Program-made: the position numbers and the translations under genes
Notes under the pieces: generated by a model
The model's input: only the letters and a program-made list of their open reading frames with translations
The model's database searches: none
What the model was told of the DNA's origin: nothing
Assembly: GCF_017874235.1 (NCBI RefSeq)
Contig: NZ_JAGGLC010000001.1
Coordinates: 558,001-622,000 of the forward strand
Direction: 5' to 3'
DNA: 64,000 nt
DNA from: Halolamina salifodinae
GTDB taxonomy: Archaea; Halobacteriota; Halobacteria; Halobacteriales; Haloferacaceae
Shown: positions 16,074-25,493 of the stretch, piece after piece
Layout: each line of letters begins with the position of its first letter
Numbering within the stretch: the stretch's first letter is position 1

Positions 16074-17060
16074 GTGGGTATCGAGGAGCAGCAGGCCGCC
16101 ATCGACGCCGAACACGGCGACCCCGAGGGGCTGCCGGTGATGCGGGCGCGCTTCGAGCACAACGGCAGCCCGCGCTACATGCTCTACACGATGAAGCGGC
16201 TGGGCCTCGACCACGAGCACGGCTTCCACCTCGACTTCGAGTTGGTGTCCGACGAACTGGAGGGCGGCGTCGAGACCGTCGAAGCGAAACTCCAGGACGG
16301 CGACGCCGACCTGATCGACATCGACTACATCTCGACGGCGCGCGAGCGCGCCGAGGGCGCGCCCATCGTCGCCTTCCACCCCTACGGCCGGACCGTCGGG
16401 GGGCTGGTCGCCCACGAGGACAGCGACATCGACTCGCTGGCCGATCTGCGCGGGAAGGACGTCGGCGTCGTCCGCCGGCTCGACAAGAACTGGATCCTCG
16501 TGCGGGCCGCCTGCCGCGAGGCCCACGGCTTCGACCCGGACGAGGCGGCGACGCCCGTCGAAGCCGGCTCGAAGGTCGAACTCACCCGGCTGCTCCACGA
16601 CGGCGAGGTCGACGCCGTGCTCCAGTTCTGGCCCATCATCCCCGAGATCACCGAGCGGGGCCCCTACGAGGAGGTGCTCCCGATGTCGCGGCTGGTCCAG
16701 ACGCTCTCGGGCACCGAGAACAAGCTCCCGATATCGACGTTCCTCACCAGCGAGGAGTACCTCGCGGAACACGGCGACGCCGCCCGCGCGTTCGCCGACG
16801 CGTACCGCGCGACCGTCGACCGCCTCGTCGAGGACGACGAGCCGTGGGAGGTCGTCGGCGAACGACTGATGAGCTACGACGATCCCGCGATCGTCCGCGC
16901 GGTCCGTGACGGCTGGCGGGAGATGGTCGTCCGGGACTGGGACGCCGAGACGCTCGACGGGATGGACCAACTGTTCGGCTCGCTGCACGCCATCGGCGGC
17001 ACCGACGCCCTCGGCGTCGACCACATCCCGGACGGGATGTTCCGGCTGCTGGACGAGTAA
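16074..17060 (+). CDS. Leaderless NMT1/SsuA-like binding-fold protein B
   Basis: 328 residues starting at GTG 16074, three bases after the stop of the preceding gene. It has the same two-lobe binding fold: YMLYTMKRLGLDHEHGFHLDF, LQDGDADLIDIDYISTARE, DLRGKDVGVVRRLDKNW and LHDGEVDAVLQFWP. As in its neighbour there is no export signal and no transporter component. The tandem arrangement of two such proteins suggests two subunits of one cytosolic enzyme, or two steps on related ligands. The ligand is not determinable from sequence. Confidence 0.7.
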   Translation: MGIEEQQAAIDAEHGDPEGLPVMRARFEHNGSPRYMLYTMKRLGLDHEHGFHLDFELVSDELEGGVETVEAKLQDGDADLIDIDYISTARERAEGAPIVAFHPYGRTVGGLVAHEDSDIDSLADLRGKDVGVVRRLDKNWILVRAACREAHGFDPDEAATPVEAGSKVELTRLLHDGEVDAVLQFWPIIPEITERGPYEEVLPMSRLVQTLSGTENKLPISTFLTSEEYLAEHGDAARAFADAYRATVDRLVEDDEPWEVVGERLMSYDDPAIVRAVRDGWREMVVRDWDAETLDGMDQLFGSLHAIGGTDALGVDHIPDGMFRLLDE

Positions 17061-17091
17061 CTAAAAGACCGGCTGGGGCGGAGTACGCCCG

Positions 17092-19170
17092 CTAGAGCAC
17101 TTTCGTCCCCGGCTCGGCGTCGCCGTGGGTCGTCAGCAGATCCGCCTGCTCGCCCGCCGCAAGCACCATCCCGTTGGACTCGACGCCGAACAGTTCGGCC
17201 TGCTCTAAGTTCGCCAGCACGATCACCGTCTTCCCCTCGATCTCGTCCATATCGTGGAGCTGTTTCAGCCCCGCGACGATCTGGCGGGTCTCGGCGCCGA
17301 TGTCGACCTCCAGCCGGGAGAGCTTGTCCGCGCCCTCGATCCCCTCGGCGGACTCGATCCGGCCCACCCGGATGTCGAGGCTCTCGAACGTCTCGAAGTC
17401 GATACGCTCGTCGGCCAGGGGCTCGATGTCGCTTGCGTCCATGGTCTCATCGGCTTCGTCCTCGGTCTCCGCTTCGTCCGCGTTCTCGGCGGCCGCTTCC
17501 GCGATCTTCTCCTCCAGCGCCGCGTCGAGTTCGTCGACGCGGTCGTCCTCGATCTTCTCGAACAGTTCGTCGGGCTCCTCGAACGCGCCGGGTTCGGCGT
17601 GGACCGCGTCGTCCTCGGCGGCGTGGACATCGCCGTCGACGTCGAGTTGGGCCCAGACCGTCTCGGCTTTCTCCGGGCAGATCGGTTCGAGCAGCACCGC
17701 GACGGCGACGGCGATCTGCAGGCAGTCGCGGATGACCTGGGCCTGCTCGTCGCTGCCGTCCTCCAGCTGCCACGGCTCGTGCTGCTGGATGTACTCGTTA
17801 CCGAACTGCGCGAGTTCGACGGCGGCGTCGCCGGCGCCGCGGACGTCGTACTCCTGCACCGCGTCGCGGAACTGGCCGACGGCGGCGTCGATGTGCTCCT
17901 GCACGTCGTCGCTGACCTCGGCGTCGGGCGTGCCGCCGAAGTTCCGCGCCGCAAAGAGCATCGAGCGGTAGACGAAGTTGCCGACCGTCCCCACGAGTTC
18001 GCCGTTGACGCGCTCCTGGAAGCGCTCCCAGGTGAAGTCCAGGTCCTGCTGGAACCCACCCATCGTGGTGAGGTAGTAGCGCAGCAGGTCCGGGTGGAAC
18101 CCCTCGTCGAGGTACTCGTCGGCCCAGATGGCGCGGTTACGGCTGGTCGAGAGCCCCTTGCCGTCGATGGTGACGAAGCCCGTCGCACAGACCGCGCGCG
18201 GTTCGGCGTGGTCCGTCGCGTGGAGCATCCCCGGCCAGAAGATGGTGTGATGCTGGATGATGTCGCGGCCGATCACGTGGACGATCTCGCCGCCGTCGCC
18301 GCCATCTCTCCCCCAGACCTCCTCCCAGTCGTACTCCGCTTTCCCGACGCGCTCGGAGTACTGCTTGGTCGAACTGACGTACTCGATGGGGGCGTCGATC
18401 CAGACGTAGAGCACGAGGTCCTCCTCCTCCGGATAATCGATACCCCAGTCCAGATCCCGCGTGATGCACCAGTCCTGTAGGCCCTCCTCGATCCACTCGC
18501 GGGGCTGGTTCTGGGCGTTCGAGGTGCCCTCGAGGCGGTCGAGGAACTCCGTGAGGTAGTCCGCGAGTTCGGAGACGGCGAAGTACTTGTGCTCTCGCTC
18601 GCGATACTCCGCGGCGTTGCCCGTCAGCGTCGAGACGGGGTTTTCGATCTCGCCGGGTTCGAGGTGGCGGCCACAGCCCTCGTCACACTCGTCGCCGCGG
18701 GCCTGCTCGCCGCAGTACGGGCAGGTGCCCTCGACGTAGCGGTCGGGGAGTGGCTGGTCCTCCTCGGGGTCCCACGCCACGAGGATCTCGTCCTCGTAGA
18801 CGTAGCCCGCCTCCTCGAGTTCCTCGACGAACTCGCGGGTGAGTTCGGTGTTGGTCTCGTCGTTGGTGCGGCCGTAGTTGTCGAACTCGACGTTGAACTT
18901 CGGGAACGTCTCCTGATACTTCTCGTGGACCGGCATCGCCAGCTCCTCGGGGCTGATGCCCCGCTTGGCGGACTCGACCGCGATGGGGGTGCCGTGCATG
19001 TCCGACCCGCAGACGTAGGCGGTCTGCTGGCCGATCTTTCCGAGCGAACGGTTCAGCGCGTCGGCCGCGGTGTACCCCCGGAGGTGGCCGATGTGGAGGT
19101 CGCCGTTGGCGTACGGCAGTCCACACGTCACCACCGCGGGACGGTCGGTCGGGAACGACTCGTGGCTCAT
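17092..19170 (-). CDS. metG: Methionyl-tRNA synthetase with C-terminal Trbp111 domain
   Basis: 692 residues. Class I synthetase: the HIGH motif reads HIGHLRGYTAADALNR (about residue 25); the zinc knuckle has CPYCGEQARGDECDEGCG; and the KMSKS position is divergent, reading GKGLSTSR. An acidic linker leads to a C-terminal OB-fold tRNA-binding domain (FETFESLDIRVGRI...VIVLANLEQAELFGVESNGM), which is separate in some archaea but fused here. I start at ATG 19170 (MSHESFP); the frame continues to 19302 through low-quality sequence. Monocistronic. Confidence 0.95.
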   Translation of the reverse strand: MSHESFPTDRPAVVTCGLPYANGDLHIGHLRGYTAADALNRSLGKIGQQTAYVCGSDMHGTPIAVESAKRGISPEELAMPVHEKYQETFPKFNVEFDNYGRTNDETNTELTREFVEELEEAGYVYEDEILVAWDPEEDQPLPDRYVEGTCPYCGEQARGDECDEGCGRHLEPGEIENPVSTLTGNAAEYREREHKYFAVSELADYLTEFLDRLEGTSNAQNQPREWIEEGLQDWCITRDLDWGIDYPEEEDLVLYVWIDAPIEYVSSTKQYSERVGKAEYDWEEVWGRDGGDGGEIVHVIGRDIIQHHTIFWPGMLHATDHAEPRAVCATGFVTIDGKGLSTSRNRAIWADEYLDEGFHPDLLRYYLTTMGGFQQDLDFTWERFQERVNGELVGTVGNFVYRSMLFAARNFGGTPDAEVSDDVQEHIDAAVGQFRDAVQEYDVRGAGDAAVELAQFGNEYIQQHEPWQLEDGSDEQAQVIRDCLQIAVAVAVLLEPICPEKAETVWAQLDVDGDVHAAEDDAVHAEPGAFEEPDELFEKIEDDRVDELDAALEEKIAEAAAENADEAETEDEADETMDASDIEPLADERIDFETFESLDIRVGRIESAEGIEGADKLSRLEVDIGAETRQIVAGLKQLHDMDEIEGKTVIVLANLEQAELFGVESNGMVLAAGEQADLLTTHGDAEPGTKVL

Positions 19171-19403
19171 CTGGTTTTCAGTTGTCGATGCGGGCCTAAA
19201 GCCCGCCGGTTTCGGTAATCGAACGATGCCCGAACGCGGCAGGGTTTCGCCAGCGGGCGCCGCCGCGCGTGTGACCGCCCGGCGGCGTCGAGAAGGGTCC
19301 ACCCGTCGCTACGGCGCACGCATACCGCGGCGACGAGTGGGGAACACGTCGAAAAGCGAGCACTCCCGACGGCAAAAATCTCCCGGCGGTGTGGGTCGCC
19401 GAC

Positions 19404-19682
19404 TCAAGCGTTCCGCAGGTAGGAGTTCTCGGGGAGTTCGGCGTCGTGCTCCCGGACCACTTCGGCGGCGCGTTGGTCGACGGCTACTGGGGCGGGCCGA
19501 TCCGCGTGTTCGCGGACGTGGCCGGCGACGAAACTGGTGAGGTCCTCGACGGCCGCGCCGCCGGCGGCCTCGTTGACGGCCGACAGCGCCGCCCGCAGTC
19601 CCTCGTGGAACCCCTCGTCTTTCTCGCCGATCTCCTTGGTGATCGCCTCGTCGACCTCTTTGATCGCCGTGTCGACATCCAT
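19404..19682 (-). CDS. Small acidic helical protein of unknown function
   Basis: 92 residues from ATG 19682, opening MDVDTAIKEVDEAITKEIGEKDEGFHEGL. Almost entirely helical, no Cys, no membrane segment. The ORF extends far upstream (to 20936) only as a shadow of the amidase gene. I do not recognise a family. It sits between convergent-side metG and a divergent amidase gene, with about 190 non-coding bases on the amidase side. Confidence 0.55.
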   Translation of the reverse strand: MDVDTAIKEVDEAITKEIGEKDEGFHEGLRAALSAVNEAAGGAAVEDLTSFVAGHVREHADRPAPVAVDQRAAEVVREHDAELPENSYLRNA

Positions 19683-19847
19683 GGAGCATCGTTGGGACAG
19701 GAGCGGGAAAAATGACGTGGCAGGTGTAACCATGGCACAGTCAGCTTCGCTTTTCCGGTGACTCGTAGCGTACGCGTTGGTCGAACAGCCGGCGGGGAGG
19801 GGGCCCAACGGGCTGTGGGCCGCCCATCTGGCCGCGGCCAAACAGCC

Positions 19848-19855
19848 CTTATACG
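19848..19855 (+). promoter_or_regulatory. TATA-like box of amidase gene
   Basis: cttatacg lies 27 to 20 bases before the ATG at 19875, the spacing expected for a leaderless haloarchaeal transcript. It supports that ATG rather than the in-frame codons from 19758 onwards. Confidence 0.5.
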
Positions 19856-19874
19856 TACGTCTGAAACAGGGAGT

Positions 19875-21275
19875 ATGGACCGTCCCGACCCGCCGCAGTG
19901 CCAGGATCGGGTCGACGAGTATCTCGACCGGGTTCGCGCGCTCCCGACCGACAGCGTCGCCGGCGCGTTCGCCGAACCGACGCCCCAGGACCGGGCCGAC
20001 CCCTACGACGCGTTCGCCGAGACGTTCATCGCCGACGCCCCCCTCGAAGGCCCCCTCGCTGAGTTCGACCTCGCGGTGAAGGAGAACATCGCCGTCGGCG
20101 GCGTCACGACCACCTGCGGCACCGACTGCTTCGAGTGGACGCCGGACGTCGACGCCGTGGCCGTCGAACGCCTGCGGGCCGCCGGGGCCGCGGTCGTCGG
20201 CACCACCGACATGGACCCGTTCGCGTTCGGCACGACCGGTGAGTCGGGCGCCCGCGGCCGAACCGAGAACCCCGCCGTCGAGGGGTACGTCCCCGGCGGA
20301 TCCTCCTCCGGAAGCGCCGCAGCAGTGGCGGGCGGCGTTGTCGACGCCGCACTGGGCACCGACACTGCCGGGAGCGTTCGGATCCCCGCCTCGTTCTCCG
20401 GCGTGGTCGGCTTCAAACCCACCTACGGGCTGGTGCCGACCGATGGTGTCGTCCCGCTCTCGCCCTCGAACGACCACGTGGGGATCCTCGCCGACGACGT
20501 GGCGACCGCCGCGACGGTGCTGGAGGCCGTCGCCGGCCGCGAGGCGACCCGCCCCGACTCGCTGACGGCGCCCACGCGACTCTCGTTCGTGGAGGACCTG
20601 GAGCGGTTGCCCTCGGGGCTTCGCCTCGGCGTCGCCTCGGAGTTCATGGCGGCTGCGGCGCCGGCCGTCGAGGCCGAGATAGAGACGGCACTGACTGCCT
20701 GCGTGACAGAACTCGACGCCGAGGTCGGCGCGGTGACGTTCCCCGAGGCGGAGGCGGCCGTCGACGCCAACGACGCCCAGACGGTCGTGGAGTTCGCGGC
20801 GCTGCTGGAACACGGCTACCTGCTCGGGAACGGCCAGCGGGCCGACCTCCGGGCGGCGCTCCGGCGCGCGAACCGGCGGACCGACTCGCTCCCGGACCGC
20901 GTTGCGTCGTTGATCGAGGCGGGGCGGGAACTCCACTCGCGCGCGCCGGACGCGTACGGCCGGACCTGGGACGCTCGCCGACGCGCGATCCGGCGCCAGC
21001 AGGCACTGTTCACCGAAGCGGACGTGCTCGCGATGCCGACGACGCCGATCCCGGCGCCCTCCTTCGGCGCGGTGCCGGGCGAGGGCGGCCCCTCGGTGCT
21101 CGACACCGTCGAGAACACGGCGCCGTTCAACGCCACCGGCGCGCCAGCGGTGTCGATCCCCTGCGGTCAGGTCGCCGGGCGCCCTGTCGGCCTGCAGTTG
21201 GTCGGCCCCCCGGGCGCCGACGGCTTCCTGCTCCGGGTGGCCGAGTCGGTCGAGCGCGTGCTCGATAGCTACTGA
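19875..21275 (+). CDS. Amidase-signature family protein
   Basis: 466 residues with the full amidase-signature triad: Lys in DLAVKENIAVGG, the cis-Ser in the GGSSSGSAAAVAGG loop, and the nucleophile Ser in GTDTAGSVRIPASF. The C-terminus has PFNATGAPAVSIPCG and GRPVGLQLVG. It resembles GatA but lacks a nearby gatB/gatC, so a stand-alone amide hydrolase is more likely than the tRNA amidotransferase subunit. Convergent with the next gene, whose stop overlaps by 7 bases. Confidence 0.88.
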   Translation: MDRPDPPQCQDRVDEYLDRVRALPTDSVAGAFAEPTPQDRADPYDAFAETFIADAPLEGPLAEFDLAVKENIAVGGVTTTCGTDCFEWTPDVDAVAVERLRAAGAAVVGTTDMDPFAFGTTGESGARGRTENPAVEGYVPGGSSSGSAAAVAGGVVDAALGTDTAGSVRIPASFSGVVGFKPTYGLVPTDGVVPLSPSNDHVGILADDVATAATVLEAVAGREATRPDSLTAPTRLSFVEDLERLPSGLRLGVASEFMAAAAPAVEAEIETALTACVTELDAEVGAVTFPEAEAAVDANDAQTVVEFAALLEHGYLLGNGQRADLRAALRRANRRTDSLPDRVASLIEAGRELHSRAPDAYGRTWDARRRAIRRQQALFTEADVLAMPTTPIPAPSFGAVPGEGGPSVLDTVENTAPFNATGAPAVSIPCGQVAGRPVGLQLVGPPGADGFLLRVAESVERVLDSY

Positions 21276-23338
21276 GACGCCTCCTCGTCGGTCAGTCCTT
21301 CCTTGATCCCGCGAACGATCCGCTCCAAGTCGCCGGAGTCGGCATCGAGGTCGAGATTCACCGAGAGCGCGTGTGGCTCTCCCCCAGCCCCGTCGGCTGC
21401 GGTTGCGCCGTCGGCCTGGTGGGTCGCGGTCTGAGCCTCTTCGGCGGCGTCTTTGGCCTCTTCGGCGGCGTCTTTGGCCTCCTCGGCGGCCTGCTTGGCC
21501 GCCTCGGCGGCGTCGACGATTTCGGTGACCAACGCCTCGGGATCCTCGACATCGGAGAGATCTATCCCCTCGAGCGCGCTCGAGGCTGATTCGGCTTCGT
21601 CGCTGGCCCCCTCACCGGCTTGCGCCTCATCCGCCGCCTCCGCTTCGGCTGCTTCCTCGGCTGCCGTTGCCTCCGCTTCGGCGTCTCGTTCGACTTCCGT
21701 TTCCCCCGCTTCGGCTGCTTCCTCGCCGTCTGGCGCTCCCGCTTCGGCCGCTCTTTCGCCGTCTGGGGCTCCCGCTTCGCCTGCTTTCTCACCGTCCGCG
21801 GCTTCCTCGGTCCCCCCACCGTCCGCTTCGCTGTCGATAGAGAGCGTGATCCCCGGGCCGGCGTCGATGTCGATGCGGACCGTGTCGTCTTCCTGCGTAA
21901 GTTCGACCGGGGATTCCTCGGCGGCGGACTGCTCGCCGCCGTCGGGGCGGAGGTCGGAGTCGCCGTCACTGGACGTGATCTCGACCCCCTCCGGCAGATC
22001 GAGGTCCGCTACGTCGGCGTCGCTGTCCAGCGTGACCTCGATGCCGGAGCCCTCGTCGACCTCGATCTCGACGCCGTCGTCGCCGACGGTGAGTTCGAGC
22101 CCATCGACGCCCTCCAGCAGCTCCCGAGTCAGTTCCTGCGTCGCCCGTTCGATGTCCTCGGCGTCGCCCTCGCCGGCTTCCGCGGGCGTCCCGGCGGTCT
22201 CGGACTCTTCCACCTCAGCGGTCTCCGTGACCGCCGAAGTCACGTCCTCGGCCGTCTCCTGCGCAACGGGTTCGGCAACGTCGCTCGCGATCTCCTTCGC
22301 TGTCTTGGCGGCTGCCTCCTCGGCGGCTTCGCGGGCCACCTCGTGGGCGGTTCGGGCGGCCACCTCCCGTGCGATGGCCTCGGCGGTCTCCTCGACGCGC
22401 TCGGTTTCGACCGTCTCGGCCACCTCATTGGCCGTCTCGGCGGCTTCCTCGGCGGTGGCGGCGACCGACTCGATATCCGCCGCCGCGTCCTCGACTACGT
22501 CGTGGGCCGTCTTCGACGCCGCCTCGGTGGCTACCTCCTCGGCGGTCTGTCGGGCGGCGTCCGCGGCGATCCCCTCGGCTATCTCGGCCGCGGCGGTTTC
22601 GGCGGCCTCGACGGCGGTCTCGCGGGCCACCGCCTCGGCCGTCTCGCGGGCGGTCTCCGCGACCGTGCGCTGGGCGACCTCTTCGATCATCTCCTCGATA
22701 TGCGCTGCCTCGGGTGTGGGTTCGGCGCCGGCCTGCTCGACGGCTGCCTCCGCCGATTCGGCGGCCGCGGCGGCGCCCTCGGCGGCCCGTTTGGCCCGTT
22801 CGACCTCGGAGGGCTCCTCGTCGCCCGCTGACTCGGCTTCGCTCTCCGGGAGCCGGTATCGCCCGTCGGCGTCGCGTTCGAGCAGGCCGGCCCACTCGTA
22901 GAGGTCCAGCAGCGTCGAGACGCCGGTGTCGACGCGGCTGTCGTCGAGGTCCTGCTCCGCGAGGTCCGCGACGACGGGGACCAGTTCCGACTCGGCCATC
23001 GGGTTGCTCTCGAGGACGCCGCGGACATCCTCGGTGAGTTCCCAGCCCGAGAGCGCGTCGTGGGCCCGGGACTTCGCTGTCTCGGTGTCGGCGGCGGCGA
23101 GCGCGTCGGCTAACTCCACGCCCAGATCGGTCAACTGTCGCTGCTGGCCGTGGGGTTCGAGCACGCCGATATCCTCCAGAAACCGGGTCTGTCGGCCGAC
23201 GGCGTCGGAGACACTGACGACGTCCTCGACCTCGGAGGTGTACTGTGGCGCCGTCGCCGCACCGACATCAGCCCAGCCGGCGATGATCTCGCGGAGGGTG
23301 TCGAGCGTGACCCCCTTCGGGATGTGGTGTGGCGTCAT
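21269..23338 (-). CDS. Winged-helix protein with very long Ala/Glu-rich helical repeat region
   Basis: 689 residues. Residues 1-150 look like winged-helix modules (TLDTLREIIAGWAD...VSVSDAVGRQTRFLEDIGVLEP, then TGVSTLLDLYEWAGLLER). From about 170 to 395 the protein is a low-complexity amphipathic helix built on recurring TAxEVA-like motifs (RETAEAVA, RQTAEEVA, KTAHDVV, RTAHEVA, KTAKEIA). Two beta-type acidic repeats follow (VGDDGVEIEVDEGSGIEVTL and VRIDIDAGPGITLSID), then an Ala/Glu/Gly-rich tail and a final predicted coiled coil (AAEEAKDAAEEAK). No membrane segment. It could be a DNA-tethered scaffold or desiccation-type protein; function unknown. Confidence 0.75.
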   Translation of the reverse strand: MTPHHIPKGVTLDTLREIIAGWADVGAATAPQYTSEVEDVVSVSDAVGRQTRFLEDIGVLEPHGQQRQLTDLGVELADALAAADTETAKSRAHDALSGWELTEDVRGVLESNPMAESELVPVVADLAEQDLDDSRVDTGVSTLLDLYEWAGLLERDADGRYRLPESEAESAGDEEPSEVERAKRAAEGAAAAAESAEAAVEQAGAEPTPEAAHIEEMIEEVAQRTVAETARETAEAVARETAVEAAETAAAEIAEGIAADAARQTAEEVATEAASKTAHDVVEDAAADIESVAATAEEAAETANEVAETVETERVEETAEAIAREVAARTAHEVAREAAEEAAAKTAKEIASDVAEPVAQETAEDVTSAVTETAEVEESETAGTPAEAGEGDAEDIERATQELTRELLEGVDGLELTVGDDGVEIEVDEGSGIEVTLDSDADVADLDLPEGVEITSSDGDSDLRPDGGEQSAAEESPVELTQEDDTVRIDIDAGPGITLSIDSEADGGGTEEAADGEKAGEAGAPDGERAAEAGAPDGEEAAEAGETEVERDAEAEATAAEEAAEAEAADEAQAGEGASDEAESASSALEGIDLSDVEDPEALVTEIVDAAEAAKQAAEEAKDAAEEAKDAAEEAQTATHQADGATAADGAGGEPHALSVNLDLDADSGDLERIVRGIKEGLTDEEASQ

Positions 23339-23400
23339 CGTCAGGAGGTTCGGTCGAGGCTCGCAAAAGTGTCATGGCCGGGTGAGGACGCCCCGCGGCG

Positions 23401-24352
<952 letters not shown>

Positions 24353-24368
24353 ATCGGCGGCCGCTCAC

Positions 24369-25439
24369 TCAGCGGTTGTTCTCGATGTGCCGGCCGATGC
24401 GTTCGAGCCCCGACTCCAGTTCCTCGGTGTGGAGGCCGAACCCGATCCGGAAGCGGTCCGGGTAGCCAAACACCTCGCCGGGTGCGAGCACCACGCTCTC
24501 TTCCTTGAACAGCGTCCGGCAGAACTCCTTGCCGTTCTCGAACCCCGCCGGAATCGTCGGGAAGGCGTTCACACCCGTCGGCTCGAACCAGTCGAGGTCG
24601 TACTGCTCGACGAACTCCGCGACGCGCTCCTTGTTGGCCTGCGCATGGGAGCGGTTCGCCTCAAGGATGTCGGCCTCCTGCTCGCCGAGCGCCTGCCGGG
24701 CGATGTGCTGCCCGACGAGTGGCGGCGAGATGGTCGTGTAGTCCTTCCACTTCCGGACTTCATCGGCGATTTCCTCGTCGGCGACGACCCAGCCGACCCG
24801 CGCGCCGGCGAGGCCGTAGGACTTCGAAACGCCGGCCGTGGAGATGGCTCGCGGGCCGAGCGCCGCGGCGGGGGCGTGGGGCTCCTCGGCCAGCATCCGG
24901 TAGACCTCGTCGACGAGCAGATAGGCGTCGTGTTCGGCGACGAGGTCGTACAGCGCCGCCATCGTCTCCGGGCCGAGGTACTTCCCAGTGGGGTTGCTGG
25001 GGTTCGTGAGCACGACCAACTCCGTCTCGGGGCGCATCGCGTCGGCGACGGCGTCGACGGATAGCTCCCACTCCGGCGGCTCGGTTCGGACCTCGGTCAC
25101 GTCGCCGACGGCGTCGGGGACGCTCGCGAGGGACTGGTAGGTCGGTGAGATGACGACGCTGTGGTCTCCCTCGTCCAAGAGCGCCATGAACGTGAGGTAG
25201 TCCGCCTCCTGCGTGCCGCAGGTGAGGACGACTTCCTCGGCGTCGCGGCCGTAGCGCTCGGCGATATCGGCCCGGAACTCGGGGTCGCCGTCGGTGGGGA
25301 TGACGTAGCCGAGTTCGCCCACGTCGAGGTCGAACCGGTCGACGGGGAGGCTCCGGACGCCGCTCTCGGCGAGCATCAGGTCGGCCTCTGGCTCGTACTC
25401 GTCGAGCCAGCGCTCCAGTTCGAAGGGTGGGAGTTCCAT
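24369..25439 (-). CDS. PLP-dependent aminotransferase, class I/II
   Basis: 356 residues. Fold-type I landmarks: TCGTQEADYLTFMALL, NPSNPTGKYL, the PLP Asp in YLLVDEVYRML, and the Schiff-base Lys in GVSKSYGLAGARVGW, then FRIGFGLHTEE with the substrate-carboxylate Arg. Aspartate, aromatic or branched-chain specificity cannot be read from the sequence. ATG 25439 lies before a 54-base gap to tmcA, which points the same way and may be upstream in the same transcript. Confidence 0.88.
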   Translation of the reverse strand: MELPPFELERWLDEYEPEADLMLAESGVRSLPVDRFDLDVGELGYVIPTDGDPEFRADIAERYGRDAEEVVLTCGTQEADYLTFMALLDEGDHSVVISPTYQSLASVPDAVGDVTEVRTEPPEWELSVDAVADAMRPETELVVLTNPSNPTGKYLGPETMAALYDLVAEHDAYLLVDEVYRMLAEEPHAPAAALGPRAISTAGVSKSYGLAGARVGWVVADEEIADEVRKWKDYTTISPPLVGQHIARQALGEQEADILEANRSHAQANKERVAEFVEQYDLDWFEPTGVNAFPTIPAGFENGKEFCRTLFKEESVVLAPGEVFGYPDRFRIGFGLHTEELESGLERIGRHIENNR

Positions 25440-25493
25440 ACGGACTGCAACTGTGAGCGGGCATTAGTAGCTCCCCATTCGGGGCGAAATCGC

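Noticed and set aside
19758..19874. Earlier in-frame start for the amidase
   Set aside because: The segment contains the promoter and reads as Arg/Gly-rich noise; the TATA-like box fits ATG 19875.
25460..25493. CCCC-ATTC-GGGG mini-hairpin between aminotransferase and tmcA
   Set aside because: Four-base-pair stem is too short to claim as a terminator or operator.
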